Source: Carettochelys insculpta (lineage: Eukaryota > Chordata > Testudines > Carettochelyidae). From it: DNA of 64,000 nt. A model generated the notes under the pieces. The model ran no database searches and was not told the origin of the DNA. It was given only the letters and a program-made list of their open reading frames with translations. How positions within the stretch are numbered: the stretch's first letter is position 1; each line of letters begins with the position of its first letter. Where the stretch lies: contig NC_134138.1 in assembly GCF_033958435.1 (NCBI RefSeq), forward strand, positions 81,826,298-81,890,297, written 5' to 3'. A program made the position numbers and the translations under genes. Below are positions 11,772-22,993 of this stretch, piece by piece.

Positions 11772-12482
11772 GGCCGCGTCTACACGTGCACGCTACTTCG
11801 AAGTAGCGGCGCCAACTTCGAAATAGCGCCAGTCACGGCTACACGTGTTGGGCACTATTTCGAAGTTGAAATCGACGTTAGGTGGCGAGACGTCAAAGTC
11901 GCTAACCCCATGAGGGGATGGGAATAGCGCCCTACTTCGAAGTTGAACGTCGAAGTAGGGCACGTGTAGAGGATCTGCGTCCCGCAACATCGAAATAGCG
12001 GGGTCCGCCATGGCAGCCATCAGCTGAGGGGTTGAGAGACGCTCTCTCTCCAGCCCCTGCGGGGCTCTATGGTCATCGTGTGCAGCAGCCCTTAGCCCAG
12101 GGGTTCTGGCTGCTGCTGCAGCAGCTGGGGATCCATGCTGCATGCACAGGGTCTGCAACCAGTTGTCGGCTCTGTGGATCTTGTGTTGTTTAGTGCAACT
12201 GTGTCTGGGAGGGGCCCTTTAAGGGAGCGGCTTGCTGTTGAGTCCACCCTGTGACCCTGTCTGCAGCTGTTCCTGGCACCCTTATTTCGATGTGTGCTAC
12301 TTTGGCGCGTAGACGTTCCCTTGCTGCTCCTATTTCGATGTGGTGCTGCCCAACGTCGAAGTTGAATGTCGACGTTGCCAGCCCTGGAGGACGTGTAGAT
12401 GTTATTCATCGAAATAGACTATTTTGATGTCGCTACATCAAAATAAGCTATTTCGATGTAGCGTGCACGTGTAGACGTAGCC
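11772..12482 (+). mobile_element. Harbinger-derived MITE, copy 3 (711 bp)
   Basis: Ends are GGCCGCGTCTACACGTGC and GCACGTGTAGACGTAGCC, flanked by CAA at 11769-11771 and 12483-12485. Its orientation matches the 4.1-kb element: left-end sequence up to the LSTPQLMAAM region, then a junction, then the transposase promoter end. On the minus strand it keeps the stub MDPQLLQQQPEPLG near 12135. The junction where the middle was lost lies near 12060-12130. Confidence 0.92.
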
Positions 12483-12485
12483 CAA

Positions 12486-15193
12486 GGCTCCCTGTCAAGA
12501 TACTCTTCTGTGAAGAGGACATCTAAATCTGTTCTGAGTAAGGCCAGTCACATGTATACAGCATCTTCCCTCAAAGCTTTTCATTTGACTCTGGGTGAAA
12601 TCGGAGATATTGATGGTAAATATTTAGAGCCTTAAACAAAAGTCCTTTCTCAGAAAGACTGCCTCTAATGCTGTATCTTGTCGTGGCAAGTAACATAATC
12701 TAGCATCTTCTGTTGGTTCTTGGAAAAAAAAGGTCTCTGGGACTGGAGAATGGAACTTCCTCAGCAGAGAGTCCTCATCTCTGAAATTTCATTCCTCTTG
12801 GGGAATCTGGCAGAGCCTACCAAGTCTACTGAACTTGAGCGCACATTAACTTTAACTTCTGTTTTTTGTTCTTTGGCCTTTTAGTACCAGAAATGACAAT
12901 ATTTTTGCTAACATTTCTGTAGGCAGCAACATTGGTTTTGCCATGGAATCAGTGGCATGTGGCTTATAAGTTCATAATGACAGGTGCTCTATAGATCAAG
13001 AAAACAAATAACAAACTGTAGGAGACATGCAAGCTGCTTGCGTTAAACCTTCTGTGCTATGCTATTCACTCAAGGCAGACATACTCCCACTTGCTTCTGC
13101 TGATCATCAGTCAAAGAGTCCTACCCTTTCAGAATGATTAGGCTGGTGATGGATTGGTGAGTATGATGAGGAAGGCCGGCTGAATTCAAAATATGGATAA
13201 GTGGAGACTGGGTGGGGGAAGAATTTAGAATTAGAAAGAAGTTGGTTAAATTATTGTTTCTAAGCAGACTTTGCACTTTCTGTCTAGACAGGGATTTTCT
13301 CCAGCCTCTGTCTCTTCATACTACATTCATGCTAATTTCTGGTGGCATTTCTATGAGGGCAAAGTGATATGCTTCAATAGTGTGGGTCAATATCAGTGAG
13401 GACAAGTGGAACATAAAGTATCTTTCACCTAATAGAAGAAGCATACCAAAAGAAAAGTCACTCTCACAGGGTCTTTCAATGATCTTTTCATCTTTTAATT
13501 ATCAAGACTTCTGTCTATCTAGATGAAACCTGCTGGAATGGAAGTGACCAGGTAACTGAGAAACAAGGTGGGTGAGATAATATCTTTTATTGGACCAATA
13601 GTATTATGGGACTGATACAATCACAATAAAAACACTGGTTAAATGTGTCTCTGTACTAGGACACATCACAGACAAACATACCCTGTAGTCTGATTCAGTA
13701 ACTTGCTGAGGGAAGGTAGATGGGTGGTCTGTGTTATGGAAGTCTGTGAGTGACTATTGCAGACATAGAAGATGCAGGAAGGGCATGTCTGAGGTGGCTC
13801 AGAAAAATATACTCTTTACCTACTAAGTACTCCGGTACGTAACTCAGCAGTTCTCTTCCTGAACATGGCCATCTTGCCAATGGAGGGTATAAAAGTTCCT
13901 TTTATATTGTAATATACTAAAATACAGTACAACCTGATTTCATATAACATTTTATATAAGCAGTTTCAAAACAGTTTCCATATTAGGTAATAGCTGTAAA
14001 ATTAAGCCTACTGAATACTATGCTATATTTGTGATTCTTGGCTGTTCCACAATGAGTACCATTCCCCTGGATTGTCCAAATGGCAAGAGTTGCGGAGAAG
14101 CAGGCTTTTGCACCAGCACTAATGAGAGTGCATGGAGGAACCAAAGAGGCCGGTGTTCAATGGTGTTGGAACTTTTATGGGAGAGGGGATGGAGAAAGCA
14201 CTTGAGCAAGACACTATGGATATGAGGGAAAGCACTTCAAGCCAGGAGGTGCTGCCACCCCAGTACCTCTTGTTCCGACACCCCTGCCATTGTTGGTGTA
14301 GTGGAGGGACTAGGGTGGGTCACTGGTGAGATACAAAGTCCTGAGCAATTCTATGATGAGTTTAAAAAGAAGGCAAGCAATTTGTGAATTGGACCGTGAA
14401 ATGTTTGGAAATCCATTGAAATTGTTTGAGGATGAGAAGTCATAACTTCTTTATAAAGTGAGAAGATGGACAACAAGGTTCTGCACTTGCTGTAGTCTGA
14501 AGAACTTGGAGAGGCCATGTAGATGGGAGTTACAACAGTCAAAGCTGGAAGAGATGAAGGCTTTGTCTGTGCTACCATGTTTTGTCACCAAGAATTGCCT
14601 TTTGGCAACAAAACAGTGAAAGCGTACACACTGCAGTGTGACTTTTGTCAGGAAAAATATCCTTTTTCAGTGACAAAGAACTTCCAGCCCTCCGAGAGCC
14701 TTTTGCTTTTCCCTTTCCATTATTGCCAACAAAGAGCCAGTGTAAATTCTTGGGTTTTTTTTTCATTTAACGGAACTGGCCTCTGCCAGTATCCCACAAT
14801 GCCTCCCCAGATAGCTGTGCTCAGTGTTTGGATCTCTGTTGCCTGTGAGGATGCACTCTGCTCCTTTCAAAGCTCCTGAAACTATCTGGCAGCAGAGTGT
14901 GCGGCTCTGTTTGGGGAACAAACAAAGAGAAAATCACTGGACTGCTGCTTTTCTGCCCTGCACTGGGGACACACAGCAGGCTCACTTACAGGAGTCAGGG
15001 AAGTGACCTAGGACAGCAGCATCATGGAAACTGAAATAAGGAGATTCATGTCTGTATCGGGACCAGGGCATATGCAGCCATTCTTAGTGGTCAGGAGTCT
15101 GGAGCCAAGACAAGTCAGATACTGATAGAGCCTCATAAGAGGTGTGAGCAATAAGAGAGGTCAACAGGAGAAACTCTTCTGTCAGCCTTCCCC
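12486..15193. other. 2.7 kb without recognisable gene
   Basis: At about 13565-13605 the phrase AAGGTGGGTGAGATAATATC, continuing TTTTATTGGACCAA, matches a repeat I know as common in turtles and crocodilians, but I cannot name its class. Otherwise only short accidental reading frames are seen, including one of 118 codons at 14523-14879. Confidence 0.5.
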
Positions 15194-15309
15194 GGTATAG
15201 ACAGACAAGTTGGCCAAGTGCAGATACATCAATTTTAGCTACACAATTGCCATAGCCAGAAATGTGTATCTCTAGTGGTCAACTTAGCTCACCTAGTTTA
15301 GACTTAGCC
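15194..15309. mobile_element. Short Harbinger-like MITE fragment (116 bp)
   Basis: The right end CTAGTTTAGACTTAGCC, in reverse complement, matches the family termini. The interior (AATTTTAGCTACACAATTGC) resembles that of the element at 44559-44830. The ends are decayed and no duplication is visible. Confidence 0.4.
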
Positions 15310-15311
15310 CT

Positions 15312-17163
15312 AGTGTCAGGTGTCAGGAGAGCAGAATCAGGTAGTATGAGCGGATAGCCCAAGGGAAGCAGTCCTCAGCAGGGGAAACCCAGCTGTGGGT
15401 ACAACTTCCTATTCATGTGCTTAATTTAACCAGATGCAGAGAACCAGTCAGAACCACCCAGAATTCGTGTGATGAGATCCCAGGAGTAGAGTCCTCTGTC
15501 AGTTGAACTTCTAGTTCTGGCAACTATTAGCATGTCACCAGAAGGAGGTCGGAACTTACTGACTAAGAGCCGTGTGGACTGGCATTCAAGATTAGCAGTC
15601 CAAGACAATGGAATTGCTAGAAGAGGAGATGGAAAGTTCAAGGTAAATGATGAAGCTAAAACTGTTAATAGGCTAGGCAAATGGAAGCCATTGTGCCAGG
15701 GGAAAATGTTAGAGGAGATGGAGCTGTGAATGAAAATGTTCCAAACATCAGAGAGGAGCACATCTATCTTGAAGTTATCTAATGTGTTATTTAATTACTT
15801 AGCTTTCTCAGTTACAAAAAGCTTCCTGAAGAAAAGCTCAGTGAAATGTGTCAACAACTAAATTCACAATCCACATATGGATCCACAACCCAGCAGTGGA
15901 GCTGGAATGCAAGAAATGAACATACAAGCCGAAAGGGGAAATATATTCCATTTTCCCCTTATAAAACCTGTGTCCTCAACTCACCTGAAAAAACAGCCCT
16001 AAAGATGTTCTACTATACCTGATAAGTTTGATTTAAAAAAAAATGTACAAAATATAATACCTGCAACTCTGTCCAAAACTCAAACTCTCAGCCACCCATC
16101 CCCAAAAATCCCAAGCATCATCATCAGAATTGGCTACGAAAAGAAAAAAGTCAATTTTGTCAATATTCTTCCCTTACATTCTTCATTGAATTTTGATAAA
16201 TTTTCATCAAAAAGTAACCAGGTCCAAATACAGGTATTATAATTGCTTTCTGCACAGAATGGTGTAACTTTCAGAAAGGTATATGCACAAGTGCTCATGA
16301 ACAAATGTGTATGCATATTCATCCCTTATTTATGAGCACAATTACTGTGATTACTGATTTTAAATGCATCTGGAGGAGGGGGATAAAGGTGGCTGAAATG
16401 TGCAGCGTGGAGCGGGAAGGCAAACTAAGGAGAGAAAAGGAGAGGCTCAAGGAAGTATGTGGACTGGAACAAGGGGAGAGGAGAAAAGATAAGAATAGGG
16501 GAGTAATTTCAGAAAATTATAAAACATTTTATATGAATATTGTTTGCTTGAATACAGAATGAGAACAGTCTGGGGAGGAATTGGTATCTTAACAAGTGTA
16601 GTATCTTAACTACTGGAAGATAACTGCATAGATTGTTTCTTCACCCAATCAAACTGCAGTTTGTTAAGCAAATGACTTGGACATCTCCACATCTCAGGTA
16701 CATGCTCTGCTGTAGTTGCACAAACAAGTTAGATATATGCGTGCCAAACAGAGTAAATCCCCAATAAAAGTAACTCTTGCCTTAGAACTGGAAGCTACAG
16801 CTGGCAACGAATGCAGGTGCCCTCTGAGTGTGCAGCTCTGAATACTTGATAATACCTGTGATCAGGTTCTGCACTCTTTCTAGGTGCAATCCTGGATGTT
16901 GATTGTGATTAAGCCTGATTCTTTGCCTGTCTCTGATGGTTTGCCACTGATTCTGTGGTTTGTTACGAGTAGATCAAAGTCGTGGCTACTAAGCAGCTCA
17001 CTGCTGGACTGCATTCACTTTTATTTGTTTCTGGCTTTATACAATTTAAGTATATAGCTCTTATAATTGTGAAGACAGTCTTCCAAATGTGAACCTTGTG
17101 TAACCCATGAAATACTGTCATCCCAAACCTACCAACAAATAATTCTTCAAAGTGATCCTATTC
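15312..17163. other. Stretch without recognisable gene or repeat
   Basis: AT-rich sequence. The ORFs at 15426-15761 (minus) and 16305-16562 (plus) have no family resemblance and no convincing splice context. Confidence 0.5.
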
Positions 17164-18400
17164 TTCATAGAATCATAGAATACTAGAGCAGGAAAAGACC
17201 ATGAGAGGTGATCGAGTTCAGTTCACTGCCCTCATGGCACGACAGGGCACCATCAAGATCATCCCTGATAAATGTTTATCTAACCTGCTCTTTAATATCT
17301 CCCATGATGAACATTTTGTAATCTCTGTAAGCAGTTTATTCCAGTGTTTAACCACTATGACGGGAAGATTTTCCTAATGTACAACCTAATCCTCCCTTGC
17401 TGCAATTTAAGCCCATTGCTTCTTGTCCTATCATCAGAGGTCAAACAATTATTCTCCTTCCTCCTTGTAACACACTTTTAGGTACTTGAAAACCGCTATC
17501 ATGGTCCCTTATAAGTCATGTTTTCTAGACCTTTTTTGTTCTTCTCTGGACTGTCTCCAATTTCTCACATCTTTCTTGAAAAGTGGTACCTGCAACTGGA
17601 CACAATACCCTGGGCTGATTAGGCCTCAGCTGAAGTAGAAAGGAAGAATTACTTACTGGCTATGTTTACACTAGCCAAAACCTTCAAAATGGCCATGCAA
17701 ATGGCCATTTCAAAGTTTACTGATGAAGCGCTGAAATACATATTCAGTGCCTCATTAGCATGTCGGCGGCCGCGGCACTTCAAAATTGATGCGGCTCGCC
17801 GCTGCGCAGCTCGTCCCAACGAGGCTCCTTTTCGAAAGGACCCCGCCTACTTCGAAATCCCCTTATTCCCATCTGCTCATAGGAATCAGGGGATTTCGAA
17901 GTAGCCGGGGTCCCTTCGAAAAGGAGCCCCGTCTGGACGAGCCGCGCAGTGGCGAGCCATGTCAATTTCGAAGTGCTGCAGCCGCCCGCATGCTAATGAG
18001 GCGCTGAATATGTATTTCAGCGCTTCATTAGTAAACTTCAAAATGGCCATTTGCATGGCCATTTCAAAGTTTTTGGCTAGTGTAGACATGGTCACTGTGT
18101 TTTGCTCACAACACTCCTGTTAATTCATGCCAGAATAATGTTTGCTTCTTTTGCAACAACGTCACACTGTTAGCTTGTGGTCTGCTATGACCCCTAGGCC
18201 TCTTTCTGCAGTACTCCTTCCTAGATAGTCACTTCCCGTTTTGTATATGTGAAACTGATTGTTCCCCTTCCTTTATATTTGTCCTTATTAAACTTCAACC
18301 TATTTACCTCGAAGCATTTCTCCAGGTTGTCCAGGTCATTTTGTTACCTTGTTCCTTGACAGTTTCTTCTTTGTATGTTGATGAGAAAGGATCCATCAGA
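17164..18400 (-). mobile_element. Old CR1-like LINE 3' fragment, interrupted
   Basis: The plus strand starts TTCATAGAATCATAGAATAC, the reverse complement of the ATTCTATGATTCTATG tail of CR1. It continues with the reverse complement of ORF2 C-terminus-like sequence (from GCAATTTAAGCCCATTGCTT). It is split by the palindromic MITE at 17658-18093 and resumes from about 18097 to 18400. It is heavily decayed, with no frame retained. Confidence 0.7.
17658..18093. mobile_element. Palindromic Harbinger-like MITE (436 bp)
   Basis: The left end GGCTATGTTTACACTAGCC pairs with the right end GGCTAGTGTAGACATGGTC. They are flanked by ACT at 17655-17657 and 18094-18096. Nearly the whole length is self-complementary around a centre near 17876, including GGCCATGCAAATGGCCATTT blocks at both ends. 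It inserted into an older CR1 copy. Reading frames on both strands (69-80 codons) are mirror products of the palindrome, not genes. Confidence 0.85.
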
Positions 18401-18512
18401 TGGAAATGCTAGAGCCCACACCAGCTGGCAATGTGTTGGAACTTTCTGGGATTACTGATAATACTCTTTAGTTGCATCAAAATGTGCCCTCTCCACAGTC
18501 TCTCTAGATCAG

Positions 18513-18739
18513 CAGTTCTAAACTCCATTGCACTGTGACTCCCACTTCTGACAGCAAAACTTAGTAAATGACCATAGGTGAATGGGCATGTTCCAGCTTC
18601 AGCCCTAGGAGGTGGGGATCAGGCTTTGGCTTTAGCCTTGGCCCTGGGCACCAGCAAATCTAACACCAGCCTCTGTGACCCGATTAAAATGGGATCATGA
18701 ACCACGTTGGGGTCCCAAGCCACAGTTAGAGAATCTTTG
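18513..18739. mobile_element. hAT-like non-autonomous element (MER5-like layout)
   Basis: The left end CAGCAGTTCTAAACTCCATT and the right part TTGGGGTCCCAAGCCACAGT, continuing TAGAGAATCTTTG, form a degenerate inverted repeat of the CAGTGTTTCTCAAACTGTGG type. No clean 8-bp duplication was found. Confidence 0.5.
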
Positions 18740-19220
18740 ATCTGAACTGCATAAGAGACTGGATTCAACTATTCTTTAATGGGACTCCTTTGCCCCAAAT
18801 ATTCAATGTGTGATTCATCAGGCCCATTTTGTCATTGGTTTACGAGATGCTCTATCACAGCTCTTTTTGTCAACATTTGGCATCTGACCTCTTGCCTGCT
18901 CACTGTGGCCACGTCTACACGTGCCGGCTACTTCGAAGTAGCGGCGCCAACTTCGAAATAGTGCCCATCACGGCTACACGTGTTGGGCGCTATTTCAAAG
19001 TTGACATCGACGTTAGGCAGTGAGACGTTGAAGTCGCTAACCCCATGAGGGGATGGGAATAGCGCCCTACTTCAATGTTCAACGTCGAAGTAGGGAACGT
19101 GTAGTCGTTGCGCGTCCCGCAACATCGAAATAGCAGGGTCCGCCATGGCAGCCATCAGCTGAGGGGTTGAGAGATGCTCTGCCCAGCCCCTGATCTCGAT
19201 GGTCGCTGCGTGCGGCGGCC

Positions 19221-19228
19221 CCTTAAAG
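19221..19228 (+). promoter_or_regulatory. Possible TATA-like box of the Myb-like gene
   Basis: CCTTAAAG lies about 110 bp before the likely ATG at 19341. A similar box lies before the other gene at 22741-22748. This is inferred from position only. Confidence 0.22.
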
Positions 19229-19340
19229 CTCCCCGCCCTCTGCCTCCCTGTGCAGGAAGCTGAGAGAGCGTGCAGGTGGCAGCACAGCCACGAGGCTGGC
19301 CTGCACGCTCCTCCACGCCCACACACCCCCACCCGCCGTG

Positions 19341-20919
19341 ATGGCCGCCCCCCAGCCCCCCCAAGCACCCCCAGGGGACCCCCCCCAAGGGGAACCAGGG
19401 CTCCCAGCCCAGCAGCCAGGTGAGGAAGCGGCAGCGGGGCCCCTCCTGGATGGAGGCCGAGCTTCGGGACCTGCTGGGGCTCTGGAGTGAGGAAGAGGTG
19501 CTCCAGGTAATGGGGAGGAAGAGGCGGAACACGGATGCGTTCGCTCGGCTGGCCGAGGGCCTGGCCGCCTGGGGTCACCCTGCCCGCACTCCGGATCATG
19601 CACGCAGTAAAGTGAAGGAGCTGCAGCAGGGTTACACCCAGGCCCGGGATGCGGCCGGCCGAGCTGGGGCCGCCCCCATCACTTGCCCCTTTTACAGGGA
19701 GCTCAGGGCCATCCTGGGCCCCCGGCACACCTCCTCCCCTCCGGCCACTCTTGATACCTCGGCCAACGAGCCCCAGCAGGCCCCAGAGGCGGAATCCGCC
19801 CCGGAGGCAAGCCCTGCACCCCGGGGGCCCTCCCAGGAGCCCACCCCCAGGGCACTGGAGGCGGAGGAGGAGGAGGGCGGGGAGTCCTCCTCCAGTGACG
19901 CCGGCCTGAGGCTCGCCATCCCATCCCGGAGCTCCAGTAGGGCGTCCACCCACCGGGTGTCCCCCGACCGTGGGAGTGGACCATCAGGTATGTACCCCCC
20001 CCGGTGCACACCCCCGGGGTTGAGGGGCGGGGGTAATAGATATGACCAGGGCCCTCCACATGCCCAGATGACCATGGCCCCAAGGATAGCAGTGGCATGT
20101 CCCTCAGAAGAGTGCATCAGCCCCTGCCCCCCAGCACGATAGTGCCATGCCCCATCCCCGGGGCTGGGGGGAGCGGAACCTCTAGGGTCCCCCGGGGGAA
20201 GGGGGTGGGACACCCATCAGCAGCAGCAGCAGCATCTCCCGGGGACGGGGATGGGGAACCAGCAGCAGAGGGGTGGGGGGACAAGGGCCACGACTCAGGG
20301 CCCACACTAACGGCTGTCTCCACTCTTCTTCCCCCCGTGTTCCGCAGCTGCGCCATCGGAAGGACCAGAGAGCGCCGGTGAGGTGTCAGTGGTCCCGGAC
20401 AGCCCACCGGGGCCATCACTCCAGGCCAGCCCCTTGGCGGAGGACCGACCAGCCCCACAGCGGGGACGACGGTGGACCCAGCACCACCACCCGACGGCGA
20501 CGGACCCCCAGCTGCTGGCCATACTTCATCGGCAGCTGGAGGTCACAGAGCAGCGGCTGCGAGTGGAGGAGCACCGCCTCCAACTCCGGGAGCGGGCACT
20601 GGCCTGGCGCCAGGAGGCATGGGGGGCCTTTATGCGGACATTCGACCGTATCACCGACTACCTGGCCCCCCATGCCGCGCCGGCCGCCGCTGTGCCTGCC
20701 CTGCCTGCTCCACCCACTGCTCCACCCACTGTGCCACCCGCTGCGCCATCTGCCGTCGCACCGCCACCCACCACCGAGGGCCCTTCCGCTGAGGGGGACC
20801 TGGGGCCAGCTGACACCCGCCGGCCATATCTACTGGTCCGCCCGGCCCCCAGCCAGCCCCGGCCAGGGCTAAGGCCAAGGCATGGGTCGCGGCCACCCAC
20901 CCCCAGCGCTGGACATTAG
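19341..20919 (+). CDS. Harbinger Myb/SANT-like DNA-binding accessory protein
   Basis: Two exons fit. Exon 1 ends at 19987 before GTATGT, and exon 2 starts at 20348 after TTCCGCAG, giving a 360-bp intron. The spliced frame runs to TAG at 20917-20919. The first part holds a Myb/SANT-like trihelix domain (about 100 residues from GPSWMEAELRDLLGLWSEEE), with the tryptophans and a basic SKVKELQQGY helix. An acidic, serine-rich linker follows, then a Gln/Arg/Glu-rich coiled coil in exon 2 (LLAILHRQLEVTEQRLRVEE region) and a Pro/Ala-rich tail. In this superfamily the Myb-like protein binds the transposon ends and carries the transposase to the nucleus. The ATG at 19341 is one base out of frame with the domain. 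A length change in the C8 run near 19379-19386 would explain this, so the copy may be broken. Without it, the domain frame lacks an upstream ATG. Confidence 0.8.
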
Positions 20920-21194
20920 GGGGTGTGGGGCCCAGGACGTGCCCCCCCCCTTCCCCTTTGTATATATTCCCCCCAGTGTTATGTTCTTTTGTAAATAGTT
21001 TTTATATTAGACCCTTGTTGTTATGCTGATCCTTGCGCCCCCGTGTACATAGTTCTCCCCTTCCTTGTCTTCCCCTTTCATCTTATCTTATTTATAATAC
21101 ATATATATAATTTTGATTTTGCCTGTAAATAGTTAGTCTTGATAATAATAATAAGAGTTCTATAGATATTTGATTTGACGAACAAATGTCTGCT

Positions 21195-21200
21195 TTTATT
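21195..21200 (-). promoter_or_regulatory. AATAAA polyadenylation signal of the transposase gene
   Basis: On the minus strand AATAAA occurs about 107 bases after the transposase stop codon at 21307-21309, in the AT-rich spacer between the two convergent genes. Confidence 0.55.
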
Positions 21201-21306
21201 TACAAGAAAGGTCGGGGGGTGTGCTCTTGGGTGATCTGTGGTGTGGGCGTAGGGGCAGGGAGTGTTGTGGAGGATGGGGGGGGTGCAGTGGGGGGCCTGC
21301 CAGCGT

Positions 21307-22661
21307 TCACCCCGTGGCCTCATCAAACTGGGCCCGCAGGGCCTCCCGGACCCGGGTCCCTTCGGGGTCCACCTGGCAACTGGGGGCAGCGCATGGCTGC
21401 ACATCGGCCCTGCCAGCCTCCACAGCCCAGCCCTGAAAGAATGCCTCCCCCTTGCTCTCCACCAGGTTGTGGAGGGCGCTGCACGTGCCCACAATCTGGG
21501 GGATGTTGGTGGGGCCTGCATCAAGGTGGGTGAGGAGACACCTCCAGCGCCCTTTGAGGCGGCCAAATGTGCGCTTCACCACCTGGCGCGCGTGGTTCTG
21601 GCTCAGGTTGAAGCGCTCCTGGCTGGCTGACAGGTGGCCCGTGTAAGGGTGCATGAGCAAAGGCCAGAGGGGGTATGCCGCATCTGCGATGATGCAGAGG
21701 GGCATGGTGGTGTCCCCCACAGGGATCTCCCGCTGGGGGATGTAGGTCCCCGCCTCCAGTCGGAGGCACAGGCCCGAGTTCCGGAATACCCAGGCGTCAT
21801 GGGTGCTGCCCGGCCAGCCCACATAAGTGTCCAAGAAATGGCCCCGGCTGTCCACCAAGGCCTGGAGGACCACAGAATGGCAGCCCTTCCTGTTTAAGTA
21901 GCATCCTCCACTGTGCTCCGGGCCGTGGATGGGGATGTGGGTCCCATCCAGAGCCCCGAAGCAACTGGGGAAGCCAAGGGTGGCAAACCCCGCGATGGCA
22001 GCATCCAGGTCCCCAAGCCTCACAAGCCTGTGGAGGAGCAGGGCGTTGATGGCACGGACGACCTGCAGGGGAAGCACATGGGAGAGCACCAATGAGAGGT
22101 GTGCAGGGTGTGTGTGGCCCTCCCCTGCCAGGGCTGCCTCTGCCTCCCCCCGTGGGTCCTCTTACCTCCATGAGGACAGCCCCGACGGTGGCCTTGCCGA
22201 CGCCAAACTGCTGGCCCACGGATCAGTAGCTGTCTGGAGTGGCCAGCTTCCAGACAGCGATGCCGACCTGTTTCTCGACGCTGAGGGCACACCGCATGGC
22301 GGTGTCCTGGTGCCTCAGTGAGGGGGTGAGCCACTGGCAGAGCTCCAGAAATGTCTGCCGGCTCATGCGAAAGTTCTGGAGCCAGCAGTTGTCGTCCCAC
22401 TCTCCGAGCACCAGCCGCTCCCACAAGTTAGTGCTGGTGGGGTAGCTCCACAGCCGGCGGCGTATGAGGCGGCGGAGGGTGTGGTGCTGCAGGGTTGGGG
22501 GTTGCATCCTCCTCCCCTGCGGGCAGCTCCTCCTCTGTGGCAAGGATGTGCTCAGCTGCCTCATGTATGGCATGGAGCAGGGCGAGCACTGCTCCTACAG
22601 GGGTGGCTGGGTGGACCTCTGGCTGCTGCTGCTCCTGCTGCTGCTGCTGCTGGGGGTCCAT
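21307..22661 (-). pseudogene. PIF/Harbinger DDE transposase (HARBI1-like), disabled
   Basis: Reading starts at 22661 with MDPQQQQQQEQQQ. Exon 1 ends at 22166 before GTAAGA, a 103-bp intron follows (22063-22165, ending CAG), and exon 2 runs from 22062 to 21307. The DDE_4-type nuclease shows the first Asp in FGALDGTHIPI and the second in IADAAYPL. The third acidic site, normally Glu in VVERxFGxLKxRW, is Lys here (VVKRTFGRLKGRW). Two further breaks are visible: a frameshift near 22480, where the frame continues as HTLRRLIRRRLWSY, and a TGA at about 22224-22226 after the phrase WKLATPDSY, likely from a CGA codon. The N-terminal helix-rich part contains WDDNCWLQNFRMSRQTFLEL. The protein would cut and rejoin element ends in the nucleus together with the Myb-like partner. 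This copy cannot make an active enzyme. Confidence 0.9.
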
Positions 22662-22740
22662 AACTGCGTCGCTCGAGGTGTGCGTGCCTATGGCTCTGCA
22701 GACCGCGTGCTGTGCAGGCTGAGTATGTCTGGGAGGGGCC

Positions 22741-22748
22741 CTTTAAGG
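22741..22748 (-). promoter_or_regulatory. Possible TATA-like box of the transposase gene
   Basis: On the minus strand CCTTAAAG lies about 80 bp before the transposase ATG. The same block, CTCCCTTAAAGGGCCCCTCC or a close form, is kept in all four MITEs. This is inferred from position only. Confidence 0.25.
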
Positions 22749-22993
22749 GAGCGGCTAGCTGTTGCCCCAGAAGCTCTAGTCCGCCCTGTGACCCTGTCTG
22801 CAGCTGTTCCTGGCACCCTTATTTCGATGTGTGCTATTTTGGAGTGTAGACGTTCCCTCGCAGTGCCTATTTCAATGTGGTGCTGCCCAATGTCGATGTT
22901 GAACGTCGATGTTGCCAGCCCTGGAGGACGTGTAGACGTTATTCATCGAAATAAGGTATCTCGATGTAGCGTGCACGTGTAGACATAGCCTGT

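Larger units (their letters stand above)
18907..22990 (+). mobile_element. Two-gene PIF/Harbinger DNA transposon (4084 bp)
   Basis: Ends are GGCCACGTCTACACGTGCC and GCACGTGTAGACATAGCC, flanked by the 3-bp duplication TGT at 18904-18906 and 22991-22993. Inside are a Myb/SANT-like gene (plus) and a DDE transposase gene (minus), arranged tail to tail with an AT-rich 387-bp spacer. This two-gene layout is the hallmark of PIF/Harbinger elements. Coding regions are strongly GC-rich compared with the AT-rich host. Subterminal regions carry repeated TTCGAAGT and ATCGAAATA motifs, likely protein-binding sites. The transposase gene is disabled, so this copy cannot move by itself. It is the only long copy here and shares its ends with four MITEs. 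Confidence 0.93.

Noticed and set aside
17662..18095. Mirror-image frames of 69-80 codons on both strands
   Set aside because: They are the same sequence read from the two arms of a palindromic MITE.
19072..19953. A 293-codon minus-strand frame across the left end of the Harbinger element
   Set aside because: It lies opposite the Myb-like exon, is rich in Gly/Pro/Arg from GC-rich antisense sequence, and runs into the terminal repeat. It is a shadow.
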